64,000 nt of DNA from contig CAVIKW010000001.1 in NCBI GenBank assembly GCA_963643375.1, positions 1 to 64,000 of the forward strand. The letters run 5' to 3'. Each line of letters starts with the position of its first letter. Position 1 is the first letter of the stretch. Shown one piece after another: positions 9,025 through 18,257 of this stretch. The position numbers and the translations under genes are program-made. A model generated the notes under the pieces. The model was not told the origin of the DNA, ran no database searches, and was given only the letters and a program-made list of their open reading frames with translations. The stretch is from Flexilinea sp963643375 (lineage in GTDB: Bacteria; Chloroflexota; Anaerolineae; Anaerolineales; Anaerolineaceae).

Positions 9025-9983
9025 GCGCCGATCCCTTTGACGCGGGCGGCGCGGCGGGCAACCGCCGGCGTCTCGTCTTCCGCGGAGTAGATCATCTGCC
9101 CGCGGAGGGTGACTTTCTGTACGTAATCCCGAGCCTTCGAACCGGCGGCCGCTTTGGTCTCATCCACTTCGATGACCGTGCTTTCATCAAGCGCGATGCC
9201 GAAAATCTTCGCCGGGTTCACGCAGCAGCGGGCGGTGATGTCCTCCGCGGTGAGCATCTTCGCGTTGTACATGGAGAGCAGCAGCGGCAGCGTCATGGAC
9301 AGGCTGTCGGAGCTGATGCCGCGGGGGCCGGTGAACCCGGCGGAGCTGAAGCAGTCGATGAGGTCGAGATGCTGCCACAGCGCGCGGCGGTCGTCTTCGC
9401 TGCCCAGTTTGGAGAGCAGCTTCGGCGTGTTCGCGGTCTCGGTGCTGAAGAGCAGGGCGAGCGGATTCACGTCGCAGGTGACGGGGAGATTCGCCTCACG
9501 CGCCTCGGCGATCAATTCCATCTCGCCTTGGGTGGCGGCGGAACAGACATGGACGCGGCGTCCCTGCGTCTGCCCCATGAAGATAGCGGAGCCGACCTGG
9601 TCCTCGTTACCGCGCACGCAGATGGGTTTGTCCGCGGGCCAGTTATGGAAGAGGCGGCTGAGCATATTCATGCGGGAAAAAGCGCCGAAGGAGCTCAGCA
9701 GCGAGAAATCCACGAGCGCCGCGGGAACTTCGGACGCCCATTCGCCGATGGAGCGGATGTTCTCCGGCGTGATGACGGCGATCTTCGCGTAGTCGCAGGC
9801 GGAGGCGGATTCGGCTTCTTCGAGTGCTTTGGCGGCATCTTCTTTCTGCGTGTAGACTTCATTGACATTCGGTGCCGCAAGCAGGGCGGTGTAGCCGCCG
9901 CGTACAGCGGCTTCGCTGTACGCGCTCCAGCAGCCGGCGGGGACGTCGGTGCAGATATCAATAAACCCCGGGAATCTCAGCAT
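9021..9983 (-). CDS. Dihydroorotase-like protein lacking metal ligands
   Basis: 320 residues. The overall pattern follows the cyclic amidohydrolase dihydroorotase: PGFID near the start, GGYTALLAAPNV (compare GGFTT..MPNT), LPVTCDVNPLALL (compare LPVTxEVTPHHLL) and a late SLSMTLPLLL segment. The metal-binding residues are gone: the HxH after PGFID is replaced by CTD, the HH of TPHHL by LA, and the terminal DHAPH by CFSSAG. It is shorter than usual because the N-terminal strand domain is mostly absent. It is intact and coupled to lplA. Inactive dihydroorotase homologues serve as scaffolds for aspartate transcarbamoylase in some bacteria; whether that applies here is unknown. Confidence 0.7.
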   Translation of the reverse strand: MLRFPGFIDICTDVPAGCWSAYSEAAVRGGYTALLAAPNVNEVYTQKEDAAKALEEAESASACDYAKIAVITPENIRSIGEWASEVPAALVDFSLLSSFGAFSRMNMLSRLFHNWPADKPICVRGNEDQVGSAIFMGQTQGRRVHVCSAATQGEMELIAEAREANLPVTCDVNPLALLFSTETANTPKLLSKLGSEDDRRALWQHLDLIDCFSSAGFTGPRGISSDSLSMTLPLLLSMYNAKMLTAEDITARCCVNPAKIFGIALDESTVIEVDETKAAAGSKARDYVQKVTLRGQMIYSAEDETPAVARRAARVKGIGA

Positions 9984-10007
9984 TGTTTCTCTCTCCTCTT
10001 GTTTGTC

Positions 10008-11102
10008 TCAGTCTCCGGACGGCAGCGCGCAGGCCGCGGGATAGTTATACCCGCCGCGCCCGCCGCAGATGGCGGTCTCGGTCAGCTTGCCGCCTTCGGT
10101 CACGGCGTAGAACTGATTCTTGGAAATCTGCATGCGCCATTGCACGTTGAACGTGTCCTGCTGCCAGGGATAGAAGAACTTCCCCGTGAAGACGCGTCCG
10201 CTGCCGGATGTTGTGCCGGTGACAATGACCGGGTCGCCCGCGCTGTCATACCAGAAGCCGATAACGTCCTGTCCGTTCTGGTAGAACCAGGCGTTGGCGG
10301 GGTCCACCCCTTCCGACCGCAGCGGTTCGCGGATCATCCAGCGCCCGCTCCAGTCGAACGAGGCGGTCTGCCCGGCCTCTTCGGTGCTTGCAATTTCGGG
10401 CGTCGGGGTTGGTTCCTCGACTTTGAAATTGATCCAGAACGGCGTGACGATGACTTCGCCGTTCGTGTTGAGCAGTCTGAAATCAATCTCGTAGCTGCCG
10501 GGTTCTTCCGGCGCCTTGAGCATCACCACCAGATCGACTTCCGTGCCGGGCGCGACGTTGTAGGTACGGGTGCCCCAGCCGCCGGGCGTGAAGTCCGGCC
10601 AGTCGTTCGGGCGGGTGAAGATCGCGTTGACCACGGATGGCGTATCCATTTCGTAGTCGGCTTCCAAGATGAGTTTCGTCCCCTCGAGCCAGGTGTCCGC
10701 GCCGCTGTTGGTCATGCGCCAGGACTTGATGAAAATCTGCCCCGGGAGCAGAACCGTGTCATCCGGGATGGTGACGTCGTTGATGTCGGAGATTTCATCC
10801 ACGAGAGAGAAAAGCAGTTCCTCGGTTTTTACGACCTCGAAGGTTGGGGAGTTCTGGATCATGGAAATCGGCGTGGGCGTGGGCGTTTCCGTCGGGGTGG
10901 GCGTCAGCGTAGGCGTGGAAGTCAGGGTCGCGGTTGCTGTCGGGGTCGAGGTGACGAAGACAGGGACGGTGACGGTGGCCTGCGAGAGGAAGTCCGCGGT
11001 GAAATTGACGAGCTTCTGCCGGGCTCTGTTATAGGTGTCGCATCCGCTCAGGCAGAGAACCAAAGCGGTGACGAGCAGAGCAAGGCGGGCGCGTTTCAGC
11101 AT
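10008..11102 (-). CDS. Lipoprotein with Thr/Pro linker and NBR1-type Ig domain
   Basis: 364 residues. A lipoprotein signal ends in LSGC with Cys21 as the lipidation site. A linker rich in TPT repeats (about 48-78) follows, then an NBR1-like Ig domain (about 90-230) with features such as FIKSWRMTNSGADTWLEG and a GTEVDLVVMLKAPEEPGSYEI core. The C-terminal part (about 255-364) looks like a small beta domain (DWSGRWMI, GRVFTGKFFYPWQQDTF), perhaps lipocalin-like. It should sit on the outer face of the membrane. NBR1-Ig domains on such linkers are common in Anaerolineae. ATG overlaps the tsaC 3' end by 7 nt. Function unknown. Confidence 0.75.
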   Translation of the reverse strand: MLKRARLALLVTALVLCLSGCDTYNRARQKLVNFTADFLSQATVTVPVFVTSTPTATATLTSTPTLTPTPTETPTPTPISMIQNSPTFEVVKTEELLFSLVDEISDINDVTIPDDTVLLPGQIFIKSWRMTNSGADTWLEGTKLILEADYEMDTPSVVNAIFTRPNDWPDFTPGGWGTRTYNVAPGTEVDLVVMLKAPEEPGSYEIDFRLLNTNGEVIVTPFWINFKVEEPTPTPEIASTEEAGQTASFDWSGRWMIREPLRSEGVDPANAWFYQNGQDVIGFWYDSAGDPVIVTGTTSGSGRVFTGKFFYPWQQDTFNVQWRMQISKNQFYAVTEGGKLTETAICGGRGGYNYPAACALPSGD

Positions 11103-11713
11103 TTCAACAGCTCCTCGGCGGGGATGGCGCCTTCGCGCAGCACCTGCGCGGGTTCGCAGTCGCAGCGGACAACGGATGACGGTACGCCTCCGCGGACCTG
11201 TCCGCCGTCGATGATGAGGTCGAGGCGGTCATACAGTTCGGTGAATTCGGAGATGTTCTTGGCCGGGGGCATGCCGGAGAGGTTTGCGGAGGTCGTCGCC
11301 AGCGGGCCGGTCAGGCGCATGAGATCGCGGGCGAATTCGCAGTCCGGGACGCGTAAGCCGACCAGATCGTTGGAGGTCAGGTCCGCGGGCAGTCCTTCGC
11401 GCTTGGCAATGATGACCGTCAGCGCGCCGGGCCAGTACTTCGCCGCCAGACGCCGGGCCTTCGGCGGGAAGTCTTTCGCGACTTGATCCGCCTGTTCCGC
11501 GTCTCCCAAGAGAACGGCGATGGACTTCATCTGGGAGCGCTCTTTGATCTCATACAGCCGTCCGATGGCGGCGGGATCGTGCACGAGGGCCGCGAATCCG
11601 TAAACGGTGTCGGTCGGAATGGCGGCCACGCCGCCCTTCTTCAAGACTTCCGCGGCGGACTGCAGCGCCTGTTGGTATTCGGTTTCGGTTTCAATTTTCA
11701 GGATCGGTGTCAT
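11096..11713 (-). CDS. tsaC: L-threonylcarbamoyladenylate synthase (YrdC/Sua5 domain)
   Basis: 205 residues, a single YrdC domain. It makes threonylcarbamoyl-AMP from threonine, bicarbonate and ATP for the t6A37 modification of ANN-decoding tRNAs. Signatures include GGVAAIPTDTVYGFAAL near the start, IYEIKxR-type YEIKERSQMKSIAVLL, WPGALTVI and TGPLATTSANLSGMPP. It lacks the extra C-terminal domain of Sua5, so the short TsaC form is the better name. It is placed directly after prmC, a common bacterial order (prfA-prmC-tsaC), and overlaps the following lipoprotein gene. Confidence 0.92.
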   Translation of the reverse strand: MTPILKIETETEYQQALQSAAEVLKKGGVAAIPTDTVYGFAALVHDPAAIGRLYEIKERSQMKSIAVLLGDAEQADQVAKDFPPKARRLAAKYWPGALTVIIAKREGLPADLTSNDLVGLRVPDCEFARDLMRLTGPLATTSANLSGMPPAKNISEFTELYDRLDLIIDGGQVRGGVPSSVVRCDCEPAQVLREGAIPAEELLKC

Positions 11714-11722
11714 ATCCGTTTT

Positions 11723-12559
11723 TTACTCCTCAATGCGCAGCAGCCGGGGCTGCCCGGCGAGATCTCTCAATACACGGATGTCCGCGTTCGGGAAATACGC
11801 CGCGGCGGTTTCCGCTGCCAATTGTTCCTGTCGGTACTCAATTTCGCAGAGCAGCAGGCTGCCGGGCTGTATTCTCGGCGCCAGGTCCGCGAAGAGCCGG
11901 CGGTAAAGCGCGAATCCGTCCGCCCCGCCGTCCAGTGCGGAGAGGGGCTCGAAGCGGGCCGCCTCCAGACCTTCGCAGGTCTCCGAAGGAATATACGGCA
12001 GATTCGCGCAGATCAGCGCCGAACCGCCGCGGAGCGCGGAGGCGAGATCCCCGAGGACCGGGGAGAAGCGCTCCCCGCAGCCCAATTCGCGGGCATTCAT
12101 GACGGCCGTCTTCAGCGCCTCACGGGAACGGTCCACAGCCGTCATGCGCAGATCGGGACGGTCGAGCAGCAGCGAAACAGCGATGCAGCCGGAGCCGGTG
12201 CCGATATCGTATCCCATCCGAATCTCCGGGTGCCGTTTCAGCCAGGCGGACGCTTCCTCCACGAGGAGTTCCGTCTCGGGGCGCGGGATGAGGACCGCCG
12301 GGTTCACGCGGAACATGTGACCGTAGAATCCCCATTCGCCGAGGAGGTACGGCAGCGGCGTCCCTTGTGAACGCCGGGCGGTAAGCTCCGCGAGCGCGGC
12401 GGACTGCTCCGCTGACAGCTCGCGTTCCGGGTGGGTCAGCAGCACGGAGCGGGAAACACCGGCCGCCTTCTCAACGAGCACCCGGGCCTCGAGCGGCGCT
12501 TCATCCGTCACGGATTCAAGCGCGGACCGCGTCTGCCGCAGCGCTTCGGATAGGTTCAC
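11723..12559 (-). CDS. prmC: Release factor glutamine methyltransferase
   Basis: 278 residues. It N5-methylates the glutamine of the GGQ motif of release factors, using SAM. An N-terminal helical domain (about 1-80) is followed by PLPYLLGEWGFYG, typical of PrmC, the SAM-binding GYDIGTGSGCIAVSL, and the catalytic motif, here NLPYIP rather than the standard NPPYI. The change of the first proline of NPPY to leucine is found in part of the family. The gene starts 4 nt after prfA, whose product is its substrate. Confidence 0.93.
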   Translation of the reverse strand: MNLSEALRQTRSALESVTDEAPLEARVLVEKAAGVSRSVLLTHPERELSAEQSAALAELTARRSQGTPLPYLLGEWGFYGHMFRVNPAVLIPRPETELLVEEASAWLKRHPEIRMGYDIGTGSGCIAVSLLLDRPDLRMTAVDRSREALKTAVMNARELGCGERFSPVLGDLASALRGGSALICANLPYIPSETCEGLEAARFEPLSALDGGADGFALYRRLFADLAPRIQPGSLLLCEIEYRQEQLAAETAAAYFPNADIRVLRDLAGQPRLLRIEE

Positions 12560-12563
12560 GGAA

Positions 12564-13628
12564 TTACTCCGATTGGGCGAGGCTGAGGCGTTCCGCCTCG
12601 TCGCGGAGGATCAGTTCGTCAATGAAGACATCCAAGTCGCCGTTCATGACCCCCGCCAGGTTGAAAGAAGAGACGTTGATGCGGTGGTCGGTGACGCGGG
12701 ACTGCGGATAGTTGTAGGTGCGGATCTTTTCCGAACGGTCGCCGGAGCCGATCATGGAGCGGCGGGTGGCATCCAATTCCTGCTGGCGCTTCTGCTGTTC
12801 CATATCGTAGAGGCGGGCGCGGAGGATGGACATGGCGCGGACCTTGTTCTGCAGCTGGGAACGCTCATCCTGGCAGGTGATGACCATACCGGTCGGGATG
12901 TGGATGAGTCGGACAGCGGTGGAGTTCTTCTGAACGTTCTGACCGCCCGCGCCCGCGGATTTATAGACTTCGATGCGGATGTCGGTTTCCGGAATCTGAA
13001 TGTCGACGTCTTCCACTTCCGCGAGGACCGCGACGGTCACGGCGGAGGTCTGGATGCGGCCCTGCGATTCGGTGACCGGGACGCGCTGCACGCGGTGGGT
13101 GCCGGACTCGAACTTCAGGCGGGAGAAAGCGCCCTTCCCCTTGACGATGAAGGTGATTTCCTTGTAACCGCCGACGCCGATTTCATTTTCCTTGATGATT
13201 TCAATGTGCCAGCGTCGGTTTTCGGCGTAGTGGGAGTACATGCGGAAGAGGTCCGCGGCAAAGATCGCGGCTTCGTCGCCGCCGGTGCCGGCGCGGATTT
13301 CGACGATGACGTTTTTAGAGTCGCGGGGATCCTTCGGGATCAGCAGACTGCGGATCTCCGTCTCGAGTCCCTCAATGCGCGGCTTCAGTTCTTCAATTTC
13401 CATATCCGCGAGCTCGGCCATTTCCTTGTCGGGGCCGCCCTGCAGGGCTTTCGCGTCCTCAAGCTGAGACAGCGCGGTTTTGTATTCACGCCCTTTTTGA
13501 ACGACCTCCTCAATGTCGGAGCGTTCTTTCATGAGTTCATTGACTTTCGCGTAATCGTCCACATTCTGTTCGATCAGCTGATTGATCTCGTTATACCGGG
13601 CTTCAATTGCGTTAATTTTCTCGAGCAT
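12564..13628 (-). CDS. prfA: Peptide chain release factor 1
   Basis: 354 residues. It recognises UAA and UAG and releases the peptide. The catalytic GGQ is at residues 228-230 within SAGAGGQNVQKNSTAVR. RVPVTESQGRIQTSAVTVAV and the codon-recognition region fit RF1 rather than RF2, and there is no programmed frameshift. It is the first gene of a minus-strand run with prmC, tsaC, the NBR1-Ig lipoprotein, the dihydroorotase-like gene and lplA. A TATAAT box on the minus strand (13669-13674) lies about 40 nt before the start. Confidence 0.96.
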   Translation of the reverse strand: MLEKINAIEARYNEINQLIEQNVDDYAKVNELMKERSDIEEVVQKGREYKTALSQLEDAKALQGGPDKEMAELADMEIEELKPRIEGLETEIRSLLIPKDPRDSKNVIVEIRAGTGGDEAAIFAADLFRMYSHYAENRRWHIEIIKENEIGVGGYKEITFIVKGKGAFSRLKFESGTHRVQRVPVTESQGRIQTSAVTVAVLAEVEDVDIQIPETDIRIEVYKSAGAGGQNVQKNSTAVRLIHIPTGMVITCQDERSQLQNKVRAMSILRARLYDMEQQKRQQELDATRRSMIGSGDRSEKIRTYNYPQSRVTDHRINVSSFNLAGVMNGDLDVFIDELILRDEAERLSLAQSE

Positions 13629-13668
13629 AATACATCCATTCGGTAAAAGGTTTTTTTCTTAAGTTTCT

Positions 13669-13674
13669 ATTATA
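13669..13674 (-). promoter_or_regulatory. Likely -10 box of the prfA operon
   Basis: Reads TATAAT on the minus strand, about 40 nt upstream of ATG 13628. The -35 region at the normal distance is weak. The 110-nt intergenic region also carries a TATAAT for the divergent M16 peptidase gene at 13729-13734. Confidence 0.5.
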
Positions 13675-13728
13675 GCACAGGTGAGGTGAAGTTCGTAACT
13701 GTTTCCCCGAAACGAGGAACGCCGGCTT

Positions 13729-13734
13729 TATAAT
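13729..13734 (+). promoter_or_regulatory. Likely -10 box of the M16 peptidase gene
   Basis: TATAAT, predicted to start transcription near 13741. That gives a 5' leader of about 45 nt to ATG 13786. A GTG in frame at 13741 would make a leaderless start possible, but the AAAGGA ribosome site before 13786 and the signal peptide beginning there argue for the later start. Confidence 0.5.
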
Positions 13735-13785
13735 TACGTAGTGTTTTATATGGGGTTATTGAGAATTCCCATGAAAGGAAATCTG

Positions 13786-16700
13786 ATGAAAAAACTGACT
13801 GTTTTGTCTGTACTCCTCGCGGTCCTGATGACGGTTCTTTCCGTCAACGCGGGCGCGCCGACCGAGTACGCGATCCCCGAAGTCGGGACTGAAATCAACG
13901 GTTTCGTCGTGACCGACGTCTACGAGATGGAATCCATGGATGCCACCGCCGTGACGTTCGAACACGAGAAGACCGGCGCGGCGCTGATTTGGTTCGCCAA
14001 TGACAGCACTTACCGTTCCTATCGCATTACTTTCCGCACCCCGGTTTACAACGACACGGGTCTCGCGCATGTCTTCGAGCACGCCTCCCTTGGCGGCTCC
14101 GAGAAATACCCGGGTTCCAACCTGCTCTTCGAAATTATGAACAAGACCGGCAGCCTTTATCTGAACGCACTGACCTTCCAGGCGGTGACCCAGTACCCGA
14201 TGGCCTCCACTTCCGAAGAGCAGCTGAAGGTCTATGTTGACTACTACATGAACGGCGTTTTCAACCCGCTCGTCGTCAATGACAAGCACGCCATGATGCG
14301 CGAAGCCTACCGCTATCAGCTCGAAGACGCCGATTCCGAGATCACCCTCGGCGGTATCGTCTACAGTGAAATGCTCGGCGCCCTCAACATCGAAAGTTGG
14401 GCCGGCACCAACCTGACCAGAATGTTCTACGACGGCAGCTACGGCGCGATCATCTCCGGCGGCGATCCCGAATACATTCCGGATATGACTCTGGAAGACA
14501 TTCAGAACTTCCATGAGACCTATTATCATCCGTCCAACTCCCTGTCCGTCCTGACCGGCGATATCTACCTGCCGGACTTCCTCGCTCAGATTGACGGCGA
14601 CTTCTTCTCCAAGTATGAGAAGCGCGGCATCGAGATCGTGGATGACAAATACACCGAACCCGAAGAAGGTTTCGTTTCCAAAACCTTTGAATATCCGGTT
14701 GAGAACGGCGCTTCCTCCGAGAACGCCGGCGTCATCATCTATTCCTTCAAGGTCCCCGGCAGTACGATGGACGACACGGCGATGGGCAACTACCTTTGCA
14801 GTTATCTCAGCAACAGCGCCTCCCCGTTCGGCCGCTTGATGGAAGAACGCATGCCGACAGCCGTCTACTATGTCACAAGCCATGACTTCCTGCCCTCCGA
14901 CGTCATTTCCTTCGTCGCGATCAATGTCAACGCCGAAGACGCCGACACCTTCAAGGGTGTTGTGGATGAAGCCATTGCCGACCTGCTCAAGAACGGTGCC
15001 GACGAGGAAATCCTGAAATCCTTCATCGTCAGCAACCAGTTCTCCACCCTGCTCTCTCAGGACAGTCCGGACCTCTATTTCAACAACGGCCTGATTGTCT
15101 CTTATTACTGGGGTGAGCAGAACGGCGACACGGAAGCTTGGAAGACCGCCGATCATTTCGACGCTCATATCAGCGAAATCGTCACCAAAGAGTCTGTTGA
15201 CGCGAAGCTGAAGGAATGGTTCTCCGACGTCAAGGTCTCCAGAATGGCGATCACCATGCCGGTTCCGGGCCTGAAGGAAGAGAAGGACGCCGCGCTGAAG
15301 CAGAAGCTTGCCGACAAGAAGGCCGCGATGTCCGAAGACGAGATCAACGAACTGATTGCCGAGACCAAGGAATTCAACGAATGGCAGGCCGCCAACTCCG
15401 AGATCACCATGGATCCGTCCATGAATGTTCTGACCGTCGATACCCTGCCGGAAGAATATCCCTCCGCTGAAGTGACCGAGACCACCCTTGACGGCGCGCG
15501 TCTCATCACCGGTGAGCTGGACTCCGACCTGGTTTACGTCAATGTCATCACCGACGCCTCCAATGTTCCGTATGAAATGCTGACCGCTTACAGCTTCATG
15601 TCGAACGAACTCGGCGCCCTCGGTACCGAGAAATACGATAAAGCCGACCTGCCGGCCGCGATGGCCTCTGTGGCTTACTCCATGAGCATGGGCGCCGACA
15701 CCCTCGAATATGACGACGGCACTTATGACCCGGTCTTCTCTGTCAAATGGTACGCCCTCGGCGAAACGCTTGAAGGCAGCTTCGACATGGCGAGCGAGAT
15801 CCTCTTCAACACGAAGTTCAGCAATCACGAAGACCTCCGCAATGACGCCGCGATGAACGCTTCCTCTTATCCGATTATGGCGGAAAACTACGGCATTATG
15901 TTCGCTCAGGAACTCGCGAGTTCGCTTTATTATCCCAACACCCGTTATACCAAGCTGCTCTCCGATGAGAATTATCTCAACTACCTCAATCAGGTCAGTC
16001 AGATGAGCGACGAGGAGCTCTCCGCTGTGGAATCCGACATGGAGAACATCCGCTCCATGGTTCTCAACAAGCGCGACCCGATCATCGTCATCCTCGGCAA
16101 CAGCGAGAATGTCGCGAAGGCAACCGAGCTTGCGGCCAAGTTCCTGAATCAGTACGGCAGCGACGAGGCGGAGTCCGTCAACTATGACGAAAAGATTCCC
16201 GCGACCGATCCGCATACCGCTATCGCGACCACCGACAGTGTTGTCTATAACATTGCCTCCGCGAAGCTTTCCGACGCCGGGTTTGAACGCAGCGGCAAGC
16301 TGCTGGTCATGAACAGCCTGATCAGCGATAAGATTCTGCTGCCGGAACTCCGCTTCAACCGCAGTGCTTACGGCGCTTACGCCGCGAGCCTCGGCAAAGA
16401 CGCGGTCTTCATGTATACTTACCGCGATCCGAACCTGCGCACGACCTTCGACGTTTACGCCACTGTCGGCGGCACGCTGCGCGGTTACGCCGAGACCCTG
16501 ACCGCCGAAGATATCGAGGGCTACATCATCTCCAAATACGGCGATCTGACCTCCCCTCTCGGACCGATCTCGCAGATGCAGGAAGCTGTCAGCGATCAGA
16601 TCCTCGGCTTTGACACTGCCGCGTATACCATTCAGCAGATCAAGGACATCAAGGACTTCAAGGTCGAAGATATCGCTTACTACGCCCCGCTGTACGAAGC

Positions 16701-17277
16701 CATGACCACCGCGGACGCCCCGCGCATCACCGTCGGCGCCAAGTCCATGGTTGAGGAAGCCTCCGACCTGTATTCCACCATCATCTATGATTACATGGGT
16801 ACCGGCACCTCCTCAAGCTCCTCCATCGAGATCATGGATATCCTCAAGGATATGTCCAAGGAAGAACTCCGCGAGATGTTCGCCTCCATGGATAAGCAGG
16901 ACCTCGCTTCCATCATGTCCTATGTGATGGACTGCTTCACCGACGAGAACGGCAACGTCGACATGGTTCAGGTGCTCTCCTTCTTCAATGAGGCGAAGAA
17001 CGCCGGCTGGACCGAAGAACAGATCCTCGCCGCGTCCGAATACCTCGAAGAGACTTCCGCCGAGGCCGAAGCTGCCGAGGCTGTTCCCGCGGAGCTGGGG
17101 TTCACGATTGACTCCCTCTTCGATGATCTCTTCAGCAGCAGTGAGGAAATGCAGAGCCTGTATGACTACGTCGAAGCCGGCGAATACGAAGCCGCCGCCG
17201 CGCTCCTGAGCGATGAGACTGCCTTCAACGCGGTGCTTGAAGGCCTGCTCGAATCCTACCTCTATTGGTTCAACTAA
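13786..17277 (+). CDS. Secreted M16C (presequence protease-like) zinc metallopeptidase with C-terminal extension
   Basis: 1163 residues from ATG 13786 (AAAGGA site 8 nt before). A Sec signal peptide (about 1-22, ending near NAGA) precedes the catalytic domain. The inverted zinc motif HVFEH is at residues 95-99, and the third ligand is probably Glu195 in GGIVYSEMLG, 96 residues later as in PreP. A long helical linker follows (near 490-530), then a second, inactive half. Family members degrade peptides inside a closed chamber. The last 150 or so residues (after SMVEEASDLYSTIIYDYMG) are an acidic, Ala/Glu/Ser-rich extension that PreP proteins normally lack. It is a single-gene unit with a strong terminator. 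An exported location suggests scavenging of extracellular peptides. Confidence 0.87.
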   Translation: MKKLTVLSVLLAVLMTVLSVNAGAPTEYAIPEVGTEINGFVVTDVYEMESMDATAVTFEHEKTGAALIWFANDSTYRSYRITFRTPVYNDTGLAHVFEHASLGGSEKYPGSNLLFEIMNKTGSLYLNALTFQAVTQYPMASTSEEQLKVYVDYYMNGVFNPLVVNDKHAMMREAYRYQLEDADSEITLGGIVYSEMLGALNIESWAGTNLTRMFYDGSYGAIISGGDPEYIPDMTLEDIQNFHETYYHPSNSLSVLTGDIYLPDFLAQIDGDFFSKYEKRGIEIVDDKYTEPEEGFVSKTFEYPVENGASSENAGVIIYSFKVPGSTMDDTAMGNYLCSYLSNSASPFGRLMEERMPTAVYYVTSHDFLPSDVISFVAINVNAEDADTFKGVVDEAIADLLKNGADEEILKSFIVSNQFSTLLSQDSPDLYFNNGLIVSYYWGEQNGDTEAWKTADHFDAHISEIVTKESVDAKLKEWFSDVKVSRMAITMPVPGLKEEKDAALKQKLADKKAAMSEDEINELIAETKEFNEWQAANSEITMDPSMNVLTVDTLPEEYPSAEVTETTLDGARLITGELDSDLVYVNVITDASNVPYEMLTAYSFMSNELGALGTEKYDKADLPAAMASVAYSMSMGADTLEYDDGTYDPVFSVKWYALGETLEGSFDMASEILFNTKFSNHEDLRNDAAMNASSYPIMAENYGIMFAQELASSLYYPNTRYTKLLSDENYLNYLNQVSQMSDEELSAVESDMENIRSMVLNKRDPIIVILGNSENVAKATELAAKFLNQYGSDEAESVNYDEKIPATDPHTAIATTDSVVYNIASAKLSDAGFERSGKLLVMNSLISDKILLPELRFNRSAYGAYAASLGKDAVFMYTYRDPNLRTTFDVYATVGGTLRGYAETLTAEDIEGYIISKYGDLTSPLGPISQMQEAVSDQILGFDTAAYTIQQIKDIKDFKVEDIAYYAPLYEAMTTADAPRITVGAKSMVEEASDLYSTIIYDYMGTGTSSSSSIEIMDILKDMSKEELREMFASMDKQDLASIMSYVMDCFTDENGNVDMVQVLSFFNEAKNAGWTEEQILAASEYLEETSAEAEAAEAVPAELGFTIDSLFDDLFSSSEEMQSLYDYVEAGEYEAAAALLSDETAFNAVLEGLLESYLYWFN

Positions 17278-17292
17278 ACGATTAACACCAAA

Positions 17293-17328
17293 CAGCCCGG
17301 AAGTTCAACGCTTCCGGGCTGTTTTTTT
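17293..17328 (+). terminator. Rho-independent terminator of the M16 peptidase gene
   Basis: Stem CAGCCCGGAAG / CTTCCGGGCTG (17293-17303, 17311-17321) with a 7-nt loop and a run of seven T. Confidence 0.9.
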
Positions 17329-17339
17329 ATTTACTTGCT

Positions 17340-18140
17340 TCAGATCAAACCGTAATGCCGCAGGGCAGCCGCGATCCCGCCCTCTTCAGGCTTCAGGGTG
17401 ACGTAATCCGCAGCCGCGCGGACGTCTTCGCCCGCGATGCCCATGGCAACGCCGATTCCCGCCGTTTTCAGCATGGCGATGTCATTCTCCCCGTCGCCGA
17501 AGGCCATTGTCTGCTCGATGGTGATGCCCAGGTAATCGCAGACTTCGCGGATGCCGGTATCCTTGCCGACACCTTCGGGAATGAGGTCCACCAGCGGCCC
17601 TTTGGAATGGGTCACGAAGGTGTGCTTCATCACCGGCTCCAGGTATTTCAATTCGTCTTCCGGCGTGATGTAAACGCAGGCCTTGATGATGTGCGTGCGG
17701 TCCGGCTCGATCGGGCGCACATCCGGGACGCGGATGCCGACCACCGCGTTGAATTCCTTCACGAGGTCCGTGGCTTCGGTGATGTAGGTTTCGTTGTCCA
17801 CTGTGTAATAAAGCGCGTAATGCCGTTCCGCGCAGACATCGCGGATGGCGACGAAGTCGTCCACGTCCAGCGGGTGTTCCGTGATCATCGTGCCGTCGGT
17901 GAGGAAGCATTGCTGACCGTTCGAGTTGACGAAGCCGTCGAAAACGTGCGCAAACGGCTCAAATGATTTGGACTCCGCCGGTACGGTGACTTCCCGTCCC
18001 GTAGCGATGAAGAGACGATAACCCTGTTCACGGAGCTTAGTCAGCGCCGCCAGATCGTCCGGATGAATGGTGTGGTCATTGTAGTTGATCAGCGTTCCAT
18101 CCACGTCGAAGAACAGCGCTTTAATATCCGGTTTTTCCAT
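17340..18140 (-). CDS. Cof-type HAD-IIB family phosphatase
   Basis: 266 residues from the ATG at 18140. The open frame continues upstream across the neighbouring MBL gene, but that part is a shadow; MEKPDIKALFFDVDGTL is the natural start. HAD motif I is FFDVDGTL (nucleophile and acid/base aspartates), motif II a Thr in LFIATGR, motif III a Lys near the C-terminus and motif IV FGDGENDIAML. A type IIB cap lies in the middle. Such enzymes dephosphorylate sugar phosphates, nucleotides or flavin precursors; the substrate is not predictable. It is convergent with the M16 peptidase gene and divergent from the MBL hydrolase gene. Confidence 0.85.
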   Translation of the reverse strand: MEKPDIKALFFDVDGTLINYNDHTIHPDDLAALTKLREQGYRLFIATGREVTVPAESKSFEPFAHVFDGFVNSNGQQCFLTDGTMITEHPLDVDDFVAIRDVCAERHYALYYTVDNETYITEATDLVKEFNAVVGIRVPDVRPIEPDRTHIIKACVYITPEDELKYLEPVMKHTFVTHSKGPLVDLIPEGVGKDTGIREVCDYLGITIEQTMAFGDGENDIAMLKTAGIGVAMGIAGEDVRAAADYVTLKPEEGGIAAALRHYGLI

Positions 18141-18257
18141 GGTGTTTCTCGAATTCCTGTCGTGTGTTATGATATATAGTGAAATCGGCAATGAACGTTC
18201 ATTGTCCGAATGAATTTTAACCGAAAATGGCGTTAAACGACGAAAGAGAGGAAGCAT

